The notes beneath the pieces are model-generated. The model was not told where the DNA came from and did no database searches. It saw only the letters and a list, made by a program, of their open reading frames with translations. Position numbers and translations under genes: made by a program. This document shows positions 29,585 to 40,589 of a DNA stretch of 64,000 nucleotides, one piece after another. The stretch is from Metabacillus bambusae (GTDB lineage: Bacteria; Bacillota; Bacilli; Bacillales; Bacillaceae), in contig NZ_JAGDEL010000017.1 of the NCBI RefSeq assembly GCF_017497975.1, positions 62,001 through 126,000 on the forward strand, read 5' to 3'. Position 1 is the stretch's first letter. Every line of letters begins with the position of its first letter.

Positions 29585-30675
29585 CCTTTTTCACCTCGTT
29601 CTTCAGCTCTCCACTCATCAAGTAAAGAATACAATTCATCCTCAGAAAAAAGCACTGATGTTGTCACACCGATTTCTTCTAATAAAATCATTGTCAATTG
29701 ATTCGACTTAGTTTTTTTATCTTTTTTCATTTTATTAATCAATTGATCAGTTGTTTGTGAATCAGGCACTTCTGTCGGAAAACCAATCGCTTTAAACCAT
29801 GATTTCAATTCAAAGTATGGAAGCGTAACATTAAGTGTTTTATTACTTAACCATGTAGCAAATAGCATACCAATTGCAATACTATCACCATGTGAAAGCT
29901 TCCCATAGCCTGCTTCTGCTTCTACTGCATGTCCAAGTGTATGTCCGAAATTTAAGATTGCACGAAGTCCTAATTCCTTTTCATCCTTTGAGACAACATC
30001 CGCTTTTATTTGGATCCCTTCAAGAATCATGCGTTGTAATTTATCTGTTGTTATGTCTTCTAAATGGCGAATTTCTGAATATAAGAACTGATACAGACTT
30101 TCACTCCGAATAAGAGAATGCTTAATAACCTCTGCAAAACCTGACCTAAGTTCATTTGTTGGCAGGCTTTGTAAAAAGTTACTATCATAAACAACTGCTT
30201 TTGGTTGATAAAAAGCACCGATCATATTTTTTCCTTCAGGATGGTTTATCGCTACTTTTCCACCAACTGCACTATCATGTGCTAATAATGTTGTTGGCAC
30301 TTGTATGAAAGGTACTCCCCTCATATATGTAGCGGCAACAAAGCCAGTTAAATCACCAACTACTCCACCTCCGAAGGCGATGATAACTGATTTACGATCT
30401 AGTTCTTGTTTCAAGGCATAAGAGTGGAGATCGTAAAACATATCAAATGATTTAGCTGCCTCACCACTGTTAATTACATACTTATAGGCTGTCCATTCCT
30501 GCTCAACCATATCGACTAACATATTACCATATAATTGATCAACATTTGTGTCTGTTACTATAAGAACCTTTGATGGAGAAAGGCTTTTTAATAGGGCAGG
30601 AAGTTCATTTATCGCTTCATTACCAACAAATACTGGGTAGCTTTCCTCAGTCGTATTGATTAAAATCGACTTCAT
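29581..30675 (-). CDS. aroB: 3-dehydroquinate synthase AroB
   Basis: NAD- and zinc-dependent second shikimate-pathway enzyme, 364 residues. Motifs FGGGVVGDLTGFVAATYMRG (nucleotide/metal region) and FGHTLGHAVE with zinc-binding His are visible. Start ATG shares one base with the aroC stop (TAATG). Confidence 0.96.
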   Translation of the reverse strand: MKSILINTTEESYPVFVGNEAINELPALLKSLSPSKVLIVTDTNVDQLYGNMLVDMVEQEWTAYKYVINSGEAAKSFDMFYDLHSYALKQELDRKSVIIAFGGGVVGDLTGFVAATYMRGVPFIQVPTTLLAHDSAVGGKVAINHPEGKNMIGAFYQPKAVVYDSNFLQSLPTNELRSGFAEVIKHSLIRSESLYQFLYSEIRHLEDITTDKLQRMILEGIQIKADVVSKDEKELGLRAILNFGHTLGHAVEAEAGYGKLSHGDSIAIGMLFATWLSNKTLNVTLPYFELKSWFKAIGFPTEVPDSQTTDQLINKMKKDKKTKSNQLTMILLEEIGVTTSVLFSEDELYSLLDEWRAEERGEKG

Positions 30676-31847
30676 TAAAAATCCCTCGTATATTCACGCA
30701 TTTTCTTAATATTTTCTTTTATAAGATCCATACGATCAGCACCAAACTGCTCGACAATTGCATTTGCAATTTCCCATGCTACAACTGACTCTGCTACAAC
30801 ACTTGCTGCAGGGACTGCACAACTATCAGAGCGTTCAATACTTGCAGTAAATGGTTCCTTTGTTTCAATATCCACACTTTTCAATGGTTTATACAGTGTT
30901 GGAATTGGTTTCATAACCCCTCTTACAACAATTGGCATACCTGTTGTCATTCCACCTTCAAATCCACCTAGTCGATTTGTTTTACGAGTATATCCAGCTT
31001 CCTCAGTCCATTCAATCTCATCATGAACTTGACTACCAAATTTTCTTGCCGCTTCAAAGCCGATACCAAATTCCACACCTTTAAATGCATTGATGCTGAC
31101 AATAGCACCTGCAATCTTACTATCTAACTTGCGATCATAATGTACATAGCTGCCAATTCCCGCTGGTAGTCCTTCAACGACAACTTCAACAATTCCTCCG
31201 ATTGAATCGCCATTTTCCTTCGCTTGATCAATTGCTTCCATCATTTTAGTTTCAGCTTGACGATCATAGCATCTTACTTGTGATTCTTCTGTTACTGCTA
31301 AAAGATCATCAATATCACGGTATTCAGTATTTTCAGCCCTTACACCGCCAATTTCTAAAACATGTCCAACAACTTTTATATCTAATTCTGCTAAAATTTG
31401 CTTCGCTAAAGCACCAACAGCTACACGAACTGTTGTTTCACGTGCTGAAGAACGTTCTAGTACGTTTCTCATATCTCGATGACCATACTTCATCGCACCA
31501 ACTAAGTCAGCATGTCCAGGACGAGGACGTGTAATTTGACGTTTTACTTCTTGTTCTTCTTCAGGAGTAATTGGCTCTGCACCCATTATTTTTGTCCAAT
31601 GCTTCCAGTCTCTGTTTTCTACAACTAGAGAGATTGGAGACCCTAAGGCTTTACCATGTCTTACTCCACCCAATAGTTGAACTTGATCCTTTTCAATTTG
31701 CATTCTTCGGCCACGACCATAGCCCTTTTGTCTTCTAGCTAAATCTTTATTTATATCTTCTGCAGTTAAATTTAAACCGGACGGAACACCTTCAACAATT
31801 GCAGTTAATTGAGGTCCGTGAGATTCTCCAGCAGTTAAATATCTCAT
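30675..31847 (-). CDS. aroC: Chorismate synthase
   Basis: FMN-dependent enzyme making chorismate from EPSP; B. subtilis calls it aroF. The 390-residue protein has GESHG near residue 9, [14 protein letters not shown] and [15 protein letters not shown]. Start at 31847 follows AAGGGAGAG; an upstream in-frame codon lacks a site. First of the aroC-aroB-aroH cluster feeding the trp genes. Confidence 0.96.
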   Translation of the reverse strand: MRYLTAGESHGPQLTAIVEGVPSGLNLTAEDINKDLARRQKGYGRGRRMQIEKDQVQLLGGVRHGKALGSPISLVVENRDWKHWTKIMGAEPITPEEEQEVKRQITRPRPGHADLVGAMKYGHRDMRNVLERSSARETTVRVAVGALAKQILAELDIKVVGHVLEIGGVRAENTEYRDIDDLLAVTEESQVRCYDRQAETKMMEAIDQAKENGDSIGGIVEVVVEGLPAGIGSYVHYDRKLDSKIAGAIVSINAFKGVEFGIGFEAARKFGSQVHDEIEWTEEAGYTRKTNRLGGFEGGMTTGMPIVVRGVMKPIPTLYKPLKSVDIETKEPFTASIERSDSCAVPAASVVAESVVAWEIANAIVEQFGADRMDLIKENIKKMREYTRDF

Positions 31848-31924
31848 AATTCTCTCTCCCTTCAACGCACTAACGCTTTTAAGTACAAATATACCACAAC
31901 TAGTATGAAAAAAATAGCTGATTT

Positions 31925-32719
<795 letters not shown>

Positions 32720-32878
32720 TTAACCAAAGCGATTAAAATAAATAACTTTATCTATTTATGAATAATTTATAGTATATCTTAAATTTGTGTGAATTTGCGC
32801 AATTTTTTTAAAAAACATAGCTTAACGCCCAATACTGGCGAAATCTCAGTTAAATTACCTACCCTAAAATCCATATCT

Positions 32879-32912
32879 AAAAAACAAGAAGCTAGCAAAT
32901 GCTAGCTCCTAG
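32879..32912 (-). terminator. Terminator after ndk
   Basis: Minus-strand AGCTAGCA and TGCTAGCT form a stem with a tiny loop, followed by TCTTGTTTTTT. It starts at the ndk stop. Confidence 0.82.
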
Positions 32913-33355
32913 TAAATCCAACTATTAATTAATTTATCATATGTAACTAACTCATTTTCATTAAAAAACAACGCAACTTCACGGTCTGCACTTTCAGGTG
33001 AATCAGACCCATGAATAATATTTTTACTAACAAACATGCTGTAATCACCACGGATTGTTCCTGGCTCAGCATCTTTCGGATTTGTTTTTCCCATCATTTT
33101 ACGAGTGAGCTCAACTACATTTTCTCCTTGCCATACCATGGCAAACACTGGGCCTGATGTAATAAAGTTGACCAGATCATCATAGAAAGGTTTACCTTTA
33201 TGCTCTCCATAATGTTGCTCAGCGAGTTCAACAGGAATCGTCATAAGTTTAGCCCCAACTAGTTGTAAGCCCTTTCTTTCAAATCTACCAACTATTTCCC
33301 CAATAAGCTGACGTTGCACGCCATCAGGTTTTACCATTAAGAATGTTTTTTCCAT
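32909..33355 (-). CDS. ndk: Nucleoside diphosphate kinase
   Basis: Transfers gamma-phosphate between NTPs and NDPs through a phospho-His. The 148-residue protein begins [15 protein letters not shown] and has the active-site NIIHGSDS. A good promoter lies 60-80 bp upstream. Confidence 0.97.
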   Translation of the reverse strand: MEKTFLMVKPDGVQRQLIGEIVGRFERKGLQLVGAKLMTIPVELAEQHYGEHKGKPFYDDLVNFITSGPVFAMVWQGENVVELTRKMMGKTNPKDAEPGTIRGDYSMFVSKNIIHGSDSPESADREVALFFNENELVTYDKLINSWIY

Positions 33356-33410
33356 ATTATATTCTCCACCCCATTGAAGTTTATGTATAGGCTTTCATGA
33401 CCCCAAGAAA

Positions 33411-33439
33411 ATAATACCATGCATAAGGATTATTATCAA
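33411..33439 (-). promoter_or_regulatory. Promoter of ndk
   Basis: TTGATA and TATTAT with a 17-base spacer on the minus strand, between hepT and ndk. Confidence 0.7.
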
Positions 33440-33467
33440 TAATGGGATGGAGAAAAAGTCGTATTAA

Positions 33468-34430
33468 TTAAAATTTTCTTTTACCAATATACTTTGCGAT
33501 ACTAATCAAGGAAGACCTCGATCGATTTTTAGGTAAAGTCTCTACTATATCAAATGCTTTTTGAAGGTATTGATCACTAACTTTCGCAGACCTTTCGATT
33601 ACATCAGATTCTAAAATCTTTTTTAATAGTGGTTGAATTTCTCTCGGAGTTGTTTCATTTGTTATTTTTTCTACTTCTGCTTTTATCATGGGATTTTCCA
33701 ATGCAAACAAAACTGGGAGTGTTATATTCCCTTGCAGAAGATCACTTCCAACTGGCTTTCCAAGTTCTTCTTCAGTTGAAGTAAAATCGAGAATATCATC
33801 GGTAATTTGAAAAGACATTCCAACATAATAACCAAACCAATAAAGCTTTTTATGTATTTCTTCTGAAGCCCCTGTTGAAATGGCTCCTAATTGACAACTT
33901 ACAGCTATTAATAAGGCAGTTTTTCTTTTAATTCGCTTTAAATATGTCCGAAGGGATTGCTCAAATCTATATTTGTCTTTTATTTGCTCAATTTCACCTA
34001 AGCAAACCTCTACAATCGTCTTGGATAAGATTCGATGTGCTAGAGAATCATCAATATTCGTCATGACCTCTAATGATCGTGCTAATAAATAGTCTCCTGT
34101 ATACATTGCTATGCGATTATCCCACTTCGATTTAACTGTTGGTTTTCCTCTACGCAATTCAGCGTCATCGATAACATCATCATGAACTAGTGACGCCATA
34201 TGAATTGTCTCAAGCGCAACTGCTACATATTTAACCCTATTTATATCATAGTTACCAAACATGGCTGATAGTAAAACAAAAACAGGCCGAATTCGTTTGC
34301 CTCCTGCTTGCAGAAGCTCTAAGTTCGCTTCTCTTAACAAAGGATGCTCTGAAATAGCTGTCTTTTCTAATTCTTGTTCAATTATTGAAAGGTCTGTATT
34401 CAAAAAGGAATACAATGCTTTAAATTTCAT
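33468..34430 (-). CDS. hepT: Heptaprenyl diphosphate synthase component II HepT
   Basis: Catalytic subunit making the C35 side chain of menaquinone-7. The 320-residue trans-prenyltransferase has the first Asp-rich motif in LVHDDVIDDAELRRG and the second in QITDDILDF. GTG in the AAGGTG site upstream is rejected in favour of ATG 34430. It works with HepS; the two flank menG. Confidence 0.96.
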   Translation of the reverse strand: MKFKALYSFLNTDLSIIEQELEKTAISEHPLLREANLELLQAGGKRIRPVFVLLSAMFGNYDINRVKYVAVALETIHMASLVHDDVIDDAELRRGKPTVKSKWDNRIAMYTGDYLLARSLEVMTNIDDSLAHRILSKTIVEVCLGEIEQIKDKYRFEQSLRTYLKRIKRKTALLIAVSCQLGAISTGASEEIHKKLYWFGYYVGMSFQITDDILDFTSTEEELGKPVGSDLLQGNITLPVLFALENPMIKAEVEKITNETTPREIQPLLKKILESDVIERSAKVSDQYLQKAFDIVETLPKNRSRSSLISIAKYIGKRKF

Positions 34431-34618
34431 ACTATTCACCTTAATACATCTTATTGTCGAACATATTATAACTATTTCTAGCTTTGAGATCCGTTTTCTT
34501 AATTACTATTTAAAATACCTGACTATTTTTAACTTTATTGAGTAATAACCATTCAGAATTATAGGAGTTTGCCTTTTTGTAAGCGCACAGACCCAAGAAG
34601 TGGTAACTAGTACATTCA

Positions 34619-35332
34619 TTATTTCGTATTAGCTTTTATACCTAAATGCATTGCTGCCACTCCACCAGTAAATGGTTTTACTTGAATTCGTTCAAACCCT
34701 GCCTCTTTAAACATATCAGCAAGTTCCTTCATTCCAGGAAAATCACGAGCTGATTCTTGTAACCATGAATATTCTTGATAACTTTTTGCAAATAACTTAC
34801 CAAATAAAGGCATAATAAATCGAAAATAAAAATAATATCCTTGTTTAAATAAAGGTGCTGTTGGTTGTGAGGTTTCTAAACATACAGCCTTGCCGCCTGG
34901 TTTTAAAACTCGATTCATTTCTTTTAAAACCTGCATGTAGTCTGGAACATTTCTTAATCCGAAACCAATTGTCACGAAGTCAAAGGATTGATCTTCAAAA
35001 GGTAGCTTCATAGCATTTCCATGAATAAGTTCCACATTCGATAAGCCAAGCTGCGTAACCTTTTGCTGTCCGATTTGAAGCATATTTTGACTAAAATCTA
35101 GTCCAATCACCTGTCCGTTAGGACCAACCTCGTTTGCAAGTGCAATACTCCAATCAGCTGTACCACAGCAAACATCTAATGCCTTTTGACCTGGCTTAAC
35201 TTGCATTCGCTTCATGGTTTCTTTTCTCCATGCTATATGACGCTGAAAGCTTATAACTGAATTCATTTGATCATAATTTTTGTATATTTTTTCAAATACT
35301 CCATGGACTCTTTCTTCTTTAGATTGATCCAT
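34619..35332 (-). CDS. menG: Demethylmenaquinone methyltransferase MenG (UbiE family)
   Basis: Final SAM-dependent step of menaquinone synthesis. The 237-residue protein has [15 protein letters not shown] as SAM motif and the UbiE signatures [17 protein letters not shown] and [19 protein letters not shown]. It starts two bases after hepS. Confidence 0.95.
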   Translation of the reverse strand: MDQSKEERVHGVFEKIYKNYDQMNSVISFQRHIAWRKETMKRMQVKPGQKALDVCCGTADWSIALANEVGPNGQVIGLDFSQNMLQIGQQKVTQLGLSNVELIHGNAMKLPFEDQSFDFVTIGFGLRNVPDYMQVLKEMNRVLKPGGKAVCLETSQPTAPLFKQGYYFYFRFIMPLFGKLFAKSYQEYSWLQESARDFPGMKELADMFKEAGFERIQVKPFTGGVAAMHLGIKANTK

Positions 35333-35334
35333 TT

Positions 35335-36120
35335 TTACAAACCTTCTTCCACAGTCTTTTTATAATGTAATGTTTCATAAAAACGAATGGATTGCAATCG
35401 TTTATGCAGTAGATTTTTAATAGCAGGAGTTTTATGAAAACCTGATTCTAAAAGAGAGGACGTCTCTTCAAAATACGTGTTACATACTCTCTTTAAATAG
35501 TTAATCGAGAACATGCTTTCATATTTTTGATTTTCGGGAATATTTGATTCGTTCTCAATTTGAAATTTTTCATGAGATAGTCTTTTATAAATTAAAAAAT
35601 TTGTGGATAGCAATTTCCATCGATCAAGATTAAAATGTTCGGCTACACGTTGAAATAAAGCTGTTTCAACAATAAGCAAACTATCCATTATAGATTGAGT
35701 GTTGACTTCATCATCATGGTAGAGACTAATTTTATGCTCATTAATTTGCTTAATGGCAACAGCTAATGTTCTTACCATTTTGAAATCCTTTACCTCAGAA
35801 AGCATAAAATAATATAATCCACTAAAGTAATCGCCAGCCAATACTGTTAATTGTCTTTGCACAAATTCAGTAGAATTAATATTATTATGAGTTGTTACAT
35901 CGTCATGAGTATCAAGGGCAATTTGAACAAGCATAGCCGTCATAATATAACTTTCTTTTAATTCCTCTGAAAGATCTATCTCATCAAAAATTGCACAAAA
36001 GAGCAATAGCTTATCCTCATCTATTTTTGGTAAAGGTAAATACTTTCCCAAAAATGGATGTGTGAGTTTCTCCTCTAACGCTATCTTCATTTTCGCTAAC
36101 TTTACATAGATGTCCTGCAA
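35335..36120 (-). CDS. hepS: Heptaprenyl diphosphate synthase component I HepS
   Basis: Regulatory subunit of heptaprenyl diphosphate synthase, 261 residues, without Asp-rich motifs. It resembles B. subtilis HepS in [34 protein letters not shown] and VAEHFNL. I infer a TTG start at 36120 after AAGGGTG at 6 nt; a TTG seven codons further upstream has no site. A leader with inverted repeats precedes it. Confidence 0.9.
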   Translation of the reverse strand: MQDIYVKLAKMKIALEEKLTHPFLGKYLPLPKIDEDKLLLFCAIFDEIDLSEELKESYIMTAMLVQIALDTHDDVTTHNNINSTEFVQRQLTVLAGDYFSGLYYFMLSEVKDFKMVRTLAVAIKQINEHKISLYHDDEVNTQSIMDSLLIVETALFQRVAEHFNLDRWKLLSTNFLIYKRLSHEKFQIENESNIPENQKYESMFSINYLKRVCNTYFEETSSLLESGFHKTPAIKNLLHKRLQSIRFYETLHYKKTVEEGL

Positions 36121-36205
36121 ATATATCACCCTTGTCCCCAATTTAACATTCTCTCTCTATTGATTGTTACAATAGCTGATTTCACGTAATAATCTATACA
36201 GAATC

Positions 36206-36265
36206 CACTCAAGTGGAAGCTAAGCGGTTAACGTGGAAAAGGGGACGGATATCCACCCTTGAGTG
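36206..36265 (-). repeat. Inverted repeats in the hepS leader
   Basis: CACTCAAG and CTTGAGTG lie 44 bases apart. The upstream copy can also form a local TCCACT/AGTGGA hairpin, so two mutually exclusive folds exist. No T tract follows. The rest of the 374-bp mtrB/hepS gap (36266-36474) shows no gene. Confidence 0.5.
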
Positions 36266-36473
36266 TTCGTCAATACCTATAATCCACATGTTTTATGTAG
36301 TAAATCATGCAATATAAATTAGTTCCATGGTTAAATAACCTTTTTAAATTAATATTGTAACATTAAGTTATTTTCTTTCCATTCAAAAATTAAATTACAA
36401 TCAATTATAACACAATGAATCTTATTGTTCTTTATTAATCTACTTTATGCAGTTTACACTGTTTTTAAACGCA

Positions 36474-36498
36474 AATAAAAGCAGGGAACCCTGCTTAT
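36474..36498 (-). terminator. Terminator of mtrB
   Basis: Minus-strand AAGCAGGG and CCCTGCTT followed by TTATTTG, overlapping the mtrB stop. Confidence 0.8.
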
Positions 36499-36719
36499 TT
36501 TCGTGAATCACTTTCTAATTCTCCAATGCCTGTTTGAATATGTGCTTTACCTCTTATTTTAATTGCAGAAGTATGTTCTGTAAACTGTGCGATCATCACT
36601 TCACCTTTATCTAGCTTTTCAGAGTGATGAAATCTAGTATCAGAACCTCTAGTAAGTCCGATCACGTTCACGCCATCCTCAATGGCTTTTATCATAACGA
36701 AGTCATTTTTTTGATTCAT
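36495..36719 (-). CDS. mtrB: Tryptophan RNA-binding attenuation protein TRAP
   Basis: An 11-subunit ring protein that, with tryptophan, binds (G/U)AG triplets in trp leader RNA. The 74-residue protein keeps the RNA-binding residues equivalent to B. subtilis Lys37, Lys56 and Arg58 (here K35, K54, R56) in [10 protein letters not shown] and SAIKIRG. Its target leader is at 29000-29097. It follows folE (mtrA) as in B. subtilis. Confidence 0.96.
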   Translation of the reverse strand: MNQKNDFVMIKAIEDGVNVIGLTRGSDTRFHHSEKLDKGEVMIAQFTEHTSAIKIRGKAHIQTGIGELESDSRK

Positions 36720-36937
36720 TCCTACACCTGCCTATTTACAGATTGTCTTTTTAAACTATTAAGATTATTTTAATGATATAAGTTAAACTACGGTTATTAT
36801 GCTATTTAGACTTGCCAATAAACCATGCATTTCTAAAAATCAATCATATACTATCTCTATCATACCACTTAATAAATGATAAAGACTATCTTTATGTTTT
36901 AAAACATGTGATTTTCCACCCGGTTTAATGCACTAGC

Positions 36938-37504
36938 TCATCCTTTAATTAATGACAATACTTCTGCTCTAGCAGCTTCATCTTTTCTAAATATCCCTCT
37001 TACAGCAGATGTAACTGTTTGGGAACCTGGCTTTTTAACACCTCTCATTGTCATACACATGTGTTCAGCTTCTACAACAACCATAACCCCATGAGGTTCA
37101 AGAGATTTATTTATACTATCTGCTATGGTAGATGTGATTCTCTCTTGTAATTGAGGTCTTTTAGCTACTGCCTCAACTGCACGTGCAAGCTTGCTAAGAC
37201 CTGTCACCTTGCCACCTTTAGGAATATAAGCTACGTGTGCTTTACCGTAAAAAGGAACTAAATGATGCTCACACATTGAATAAAAAGGAATATCTTTAAC
37301 TAGTACTAGTTCTTCATGATCCTCACCGAAAATTGTTTTAAAATGTTCTGATGGGTCTTCATCTAACCCACTGAAAACTTCACCATACATTTTAGCCACA
37401 CGTTTAGGGGTATCTAGTAAACCCTCTCGCGTGGGGTCTTCACCGATCGCTTCAAGTATTAATTTAACCGCTTGTTCGATTTTCCCAAAATCCACTTGTC
37501 CCAT
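36938..37504 (-). CDS. folE: GTP cyclohydrolase I
   Basis: First enzyme of folate synthesis, called mtrA in Bacillus where it shares a unit with mtrB. The 188-residue protein has the zinc-binding [11 protein letters not shown] and MCMTMRGV and the [12 protein letters not shown] start. AGGAGGAC precedes the ATG. Confidence 0.96.
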   Translation of the reverse strand: MGQVDFGKIEQAVKLILEAIGEDPTREGLLDTPKRVAKMYGEVFSGLDEDPSEHFKTIFGEDHEELVLVKDIPFYSMCEHHLVPFYGKAHVAYIPKGGKVTGLSKLARAVEAVAKRPQLQERITSTIADSINKSLEPHGVMVVVEAEHMCMTMRGVKKPGSQTVTSAVRGIFRKDEAARAEVLSLIKG

Positions 37505-37716
37505 TTCTGTCCTCCTATTCGATTACATTTGATTCAGATTCTAGCATAAAAAAAAAGATAAAAGCAAAATATTAAAAGTGTAAAGAGTAGTACTGCAGGC
37601 TATCATTTAAGGTTCAAGCAATTCAAAGCAGAAGGTGTTTTTTCTCTTCAAGTATGGATTTCCCAATACCAATTGACGACACTCGTATTGGATAATTACA
37701 ACATTCCTGCGACAAA

Positions 37717-37742
37717 TGAAAAGCCCCTTAAAAAGGGGCTTC
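37717..37742 (-). terminator. Terminator of hbs
   Basis: Minus-strand AAGCCCCTT and AAGGGGCTT with a three-base loop, then TTTC; 48 bp after the hbs stop. Confidence 0.88.
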
Positions 37743-37789
37743 TGTGAAGAATGGCTGTATGTAATAGATATTACATGACAAACTATAAC

Positions 37790-38068
37790 TTATTTTCCTG
37801 CTACAGCGTCTTTAAGTGCTTTACCTGGTTTGAAAGCAGGCACCTTGCTAGCAGCAATTTCAATTTCCTCACCAGTTTGTGGGTTACGACCTTTACGAGC
37901 CGCACGCTCACGAACTTCGAAGTTACCAAAACCGATAAGTTGTACTTTATCACCATCTTTTAGTGCATCTAAAATTGTATCGAAAACAGCATCTACTGCT
38001 TTAGTTGCGTCTTTTTTAGATAATTCACTAGCTTCTGCTACCGCATTGATTAGTTCAGTTTTATTCAT
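37790..38068 (-). CDS. hbs: HU-type nucleoid protein
   Basis: Abundant DNA-bending protein, 92 residues. The family signature is [20 protein letters not shown] at residues 46-65. Start at 38068 follows GGAGGAGGTG; a GTG three codons upstream lies in that site. Confidence 0.97.
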   Translation of the reverse strand: MNKTELINAVAEASELSKKDATKAVDAVFDTILDALKDGDKVQLIGFGNFEVRERAARKGRNPQTGEEIEIAASKVPAFKPGKALKDAVAGK

Positions 38069-38175
38069 GCCTTTCACCTCCTCCCAAAGGGATGGAATTA
38101 CTATTAGTCTTCATTTCTTCACAGATTAGATAAATTCTATACATGATAGAACGTGAAAATACTATCAACACGCTT

Positions 38176-38204
38176 ATCTTATATGATTTTTCTACATAAT
38201 TCAA
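38176..38204 (-). promoter_or_regulatory. Promoter of hbs
   Basis: TTGAAT and TAAGAT with a 17-base spacer on the minus strand, about 110 bp before hbs. Other promoters may exist; AT-rich sequence continues to 38500 without a gene. Confidence 0.65.
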
Positions 38205-38523
38205 TGATTTTCATCATGAATATTGGTGTTTTAGGAAGAATCGACCAATAGAGAAAATAATTTCTGTAAAAAGAGTAACATAATAAAACATGTGAATCAA
38301 GTTTTATCCTAATAAAAAACCAATCATATCAAGGGTTAATTACTAAAATAAGAATAAATGTTCTTATTTTATGTTTAATTTCTCCACTTACATTACATTT
38401 TTGTAAATATTATCTTAATATATGTCATAATTGAGCATGTGGTTTTATATTTTATATCTATTTAACTTTATTAATTTACCAGAATAATAAAAGCGATGAG
38501 AAATTTACCTTTCTTATATAACA

Positions 38524-38744
38524 AGGCTCTTTTCAAAGGGGGTGTTGCTTTTAATACAAAAACTATTTCAGGTTGATTAGAGCGGATTGCGAGACTCCTG
38601 CGGGAACAGCGGACAGGTGAGAACCCAAAGGCGTTTATGCCGAGAAGGCTCACCGCCCGCCCCGCGGAAAGCGAGCATCCTTTCGCTGCAATTAACCTCA
38701 AAGCATTACTTGGTAAAAAGCAATAAAGTTTGGTGAGTCAGCCC
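38524..38744. repeat. GC-rich inverted-repeat element A3
   Basis: About 220 bp in the hbs/spoIVA gap, inverted relative to A2 and A5. It starts AAGGCTCTTTTC...GTTGCTTTTA and ends TAAAAAGCAATAAAGTTTGG...CAGCC. Core motifs GGTTGATTAGAGCGGATTG, GGGAACAGCGGACAGGTGAG and GGCTCACCGCCCGCCCC are shared with A2 and A5. Confidence 0.85.
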
Positions 38745-38748
38745 AAAA

Positions 38749-38775
38749 CAAAAAAGACCTCTTAATTAGAGGTCC
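38749..38775 (-). terminator. Terminator of spoIVA
   Basis: Minus-strand GACCTCT and AGAGGTC separated by AATTA, then TTTTTTG; just after the spoIVA stop and beside element A3. Confidence 0.85.
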
Positions 38776-38780
38776 AAAAG

Positions 38781-40259
38781 TTATAAAATAATCGCTATTA
38801 ATCCACCGGAGCCTTCATTAATAATTCTCTCCAATGTTTCTTTTAGTTTATAACGTGCATTTTCAGGCATTAAAGATAATTTTGCTTGAATTCCTTCACG
38901 GACAATGGAGCTTAAGCTACGTCCAAAAATATCAGAATTCCATATTGATAACGGATTATCCTCAAAGTCTTGCATTAAATAGCGTACTAATTCTTCCGAT
39001 TGCTTTTCAGTTCCAATGATTGGAGCAAATTCAGACTCTACGTCAACTTTGATCATATGAATAGATGGTGCAACAGCCTTAAGACGAACACCAAATCTTG
39101 ATCCTTGTCTAATGATTTCAGGCTCATCAAGACTCATGTCAGTCAAAGCAGGTGCTGCAATCCCATATCCGGTTTGTTTTACCATCTTTAAAGCATCCGC
39201 AACTTGATCGTATTCTGCTTTAGCATAAGCAAAGTCCTGCATTAACTGGAGCAAATGATCTTTACCACGAATTTCTACTCCTACAACCTCTTTCAAAATT
39301 TGATCATATAAATCATTTGGTGCATATAAATCAATCTCTGCAATTCCCTGACCCATCTCAATACCAGCTAAGCTTGCTTTGTTAATAAAATCATATTCAC
39401 TAAATTGTCCGACAACTCGATCTACATCTCGAAGTCTTTTAATATCTTTCACTGTGTCTTTGACAGCTTCTTGGTAACTTTCACGTAACCAATGATCTTC
39501 TCTTAATACCATTACCCAGCTTGGTAAGTTTACATTTACCTCTAACACAGGGAATTCGTATAAAGATTCTCTTAAGACACTCATAACATCTGATTCCCTC
39601 ATGCTTTCAACACTCATTGCTAGCACTGGAATATCATATTTTTCATTAAGTTGCTTACGAAGGGCTTCCGTTTCAGGATGATGAGGGCGGACCGTATTAA
39701 TAATCATAATAAACGGTTTTCCCACTTCTTTTAATTCTTCAATTACTCTTGATTCTGCTTCTAAGTAATCCTGACGTGGTATATCTCCAATCGAACCATC
39801 AGTTGTAATCACACAACCAAGTGTAGAGTGCTCTTGAATAACCTTACGTGTTCCAATTTCTGCCGCTTCGTGAAATGGTATCGGCTCTTCATACCAAGGA
39901 GTATTAATCATGCGAGGACCATTTTCATCCTCATAACCTTTAGCGCCAGGAACAGTGTAACCTACACAGTCTACTAATCTAATATTGACTTCAAGTCCCT
40001 CATCCACATGAATAGAAACTGCTTGATTCGGGACAAATTTCGGCTCAGTTGTCATAATTGTTTTACCAGCTGCACTTTGTGGTAATTCATCTTGAGCTCT
40101 AGCTTTGTCAGATTCATTGTCAATGTTAGGTAGTACGACTAATTCCATAAACTTCTTAATAAAAGTAGATTTACCTGTTCTTACTGCACCAACCACTCCT
40201 AAATATATATCGCCACCAGTTCGTTCAGCGATATCCTTGAAAATATCTACTTTTTCCAA
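38781..40259 (-). CDS. spoIVA: Stage IV sporulation protein A, coat morphogenetic ATPase
   Basis: Polymerises on the forespore surface as the base of the spore coat. The 492-residue protein has a Walker A GAVRTGKST at residues 24-32, a TRAFAC-like DCVGYTVPGAKG region and the conserved C-terminal GSGGLIAIIL that anchors it through SpoVM. The start codon is TTG (40257-40259) after GGGAGGGG. A sigma-E-type promoter is placed 65 bp upstream. Confidence 0.97.
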   Translation of the reverse strand: MEKVDIFKDIAERTGGDIYLGVVGAVRTGKSTFIKKFMELVVLPNIDNESDKARAQDELPQSAAGKTIMTTEPKFVPNQAVSIHVDEGLEVNIRLVDCVGYTVPGAKGYEDENGPRMINTPWYEEPIPFHEAAEIGTRKVIQEHSTLGCVITTDGSIGDIPRQDYLEAESRVIEELKEVGKPFIMIINTVRPHHPETEALRKQLNEKYDIPVLAMSVESMRESDVMSVLRESLYEFPVLEVNVNLPSWVMVLREDHWLRESYQEAVKDTVKDIKRLRDVDRVVGQFSEYDFINKASLAGIEMGQGIAEIDLYAPNDLYDQILKEVVGVEIRGKDHLLQLMQDFAYAKAEYDQVADALKMVKQTGYGIAAPALTDMSLDEPEIIRQGSRFGVRLKAVAPSIHMIKVDVESEFAPIIGTEKQSEELVRYLMQDFEDNPLSIWNSDIFGRSLSSIVREGIQAKLSLMPENARYKLKETLERIINEGSGGLIAIIL

Positions 40260-40323
40260 GTGATCCCCTCCCGATCATACAATATTGGGATAAAGCTTAT
40301 CCGTCTTCTTATAGGACATTATA

Positions 40324-40353
40324 TATGTATGACGTTGTCCTATTTATTTATGC
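40324..40353 (-). promoter_or_regulatory. Sigma-E promoter of spoIVA
   Basis: Minus-strand GCATAAA and CATACATA with a 15-base spacer, close to the sigma-E consensus, 65 bp before the start. SpoIVA is known to be sigma-E controlled. Confidence 0.75.
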
Positions 40354-40410
40354 CTTTGTTGCTAATTTTTTTTCCAATATCGATTTTTTTATTAATTACA
40401 CCTCAAAAGT

Positions 40411-40456
40411 GAAAAAGAAAACCCTTCTTTTAGAGTTTATTCTTTAAAGAAGGGTT
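40411..40456 (-). terminator. Terminator of yphE-yphF
   Basis: Minus-strand AACCCTTCTTT and AAAGAAGGGTT form a stem, followed by TTCTTTTT. It lies 134 bp after the yphF stop, beyond element A4. Confidence 0.85.
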
Positions 40457-40485
40457 CATGACTTTTTTATGAAGTTTTTTTAAAA

Positions 40486-40578
40486 TAGGCTCTGTTAAAC
40501 TTGGTTGTTGATTTCTCTGCAGGCGTTCGCTCCAATCAACAAAGTGCCAAAATCAACAGTGAGCTTTAACGTAGCCTA
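40486..40578. repeat. Short inverted-repeat element A4 (internally deleted)
   Basis: Ninety-three bp: TAGGCTCTGTTAAACTTGG then TGTTGATTT, facing AAATCAACAGTGAGCTTTAAC then TAGCCTA. The ends match A1 but most of the GC-rich core is gone. It lies between yphF and its terminator, so it is probably transcribed. Confidence 0.75.
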
Positions 40579-40589
40579 AAAACAAAGTG

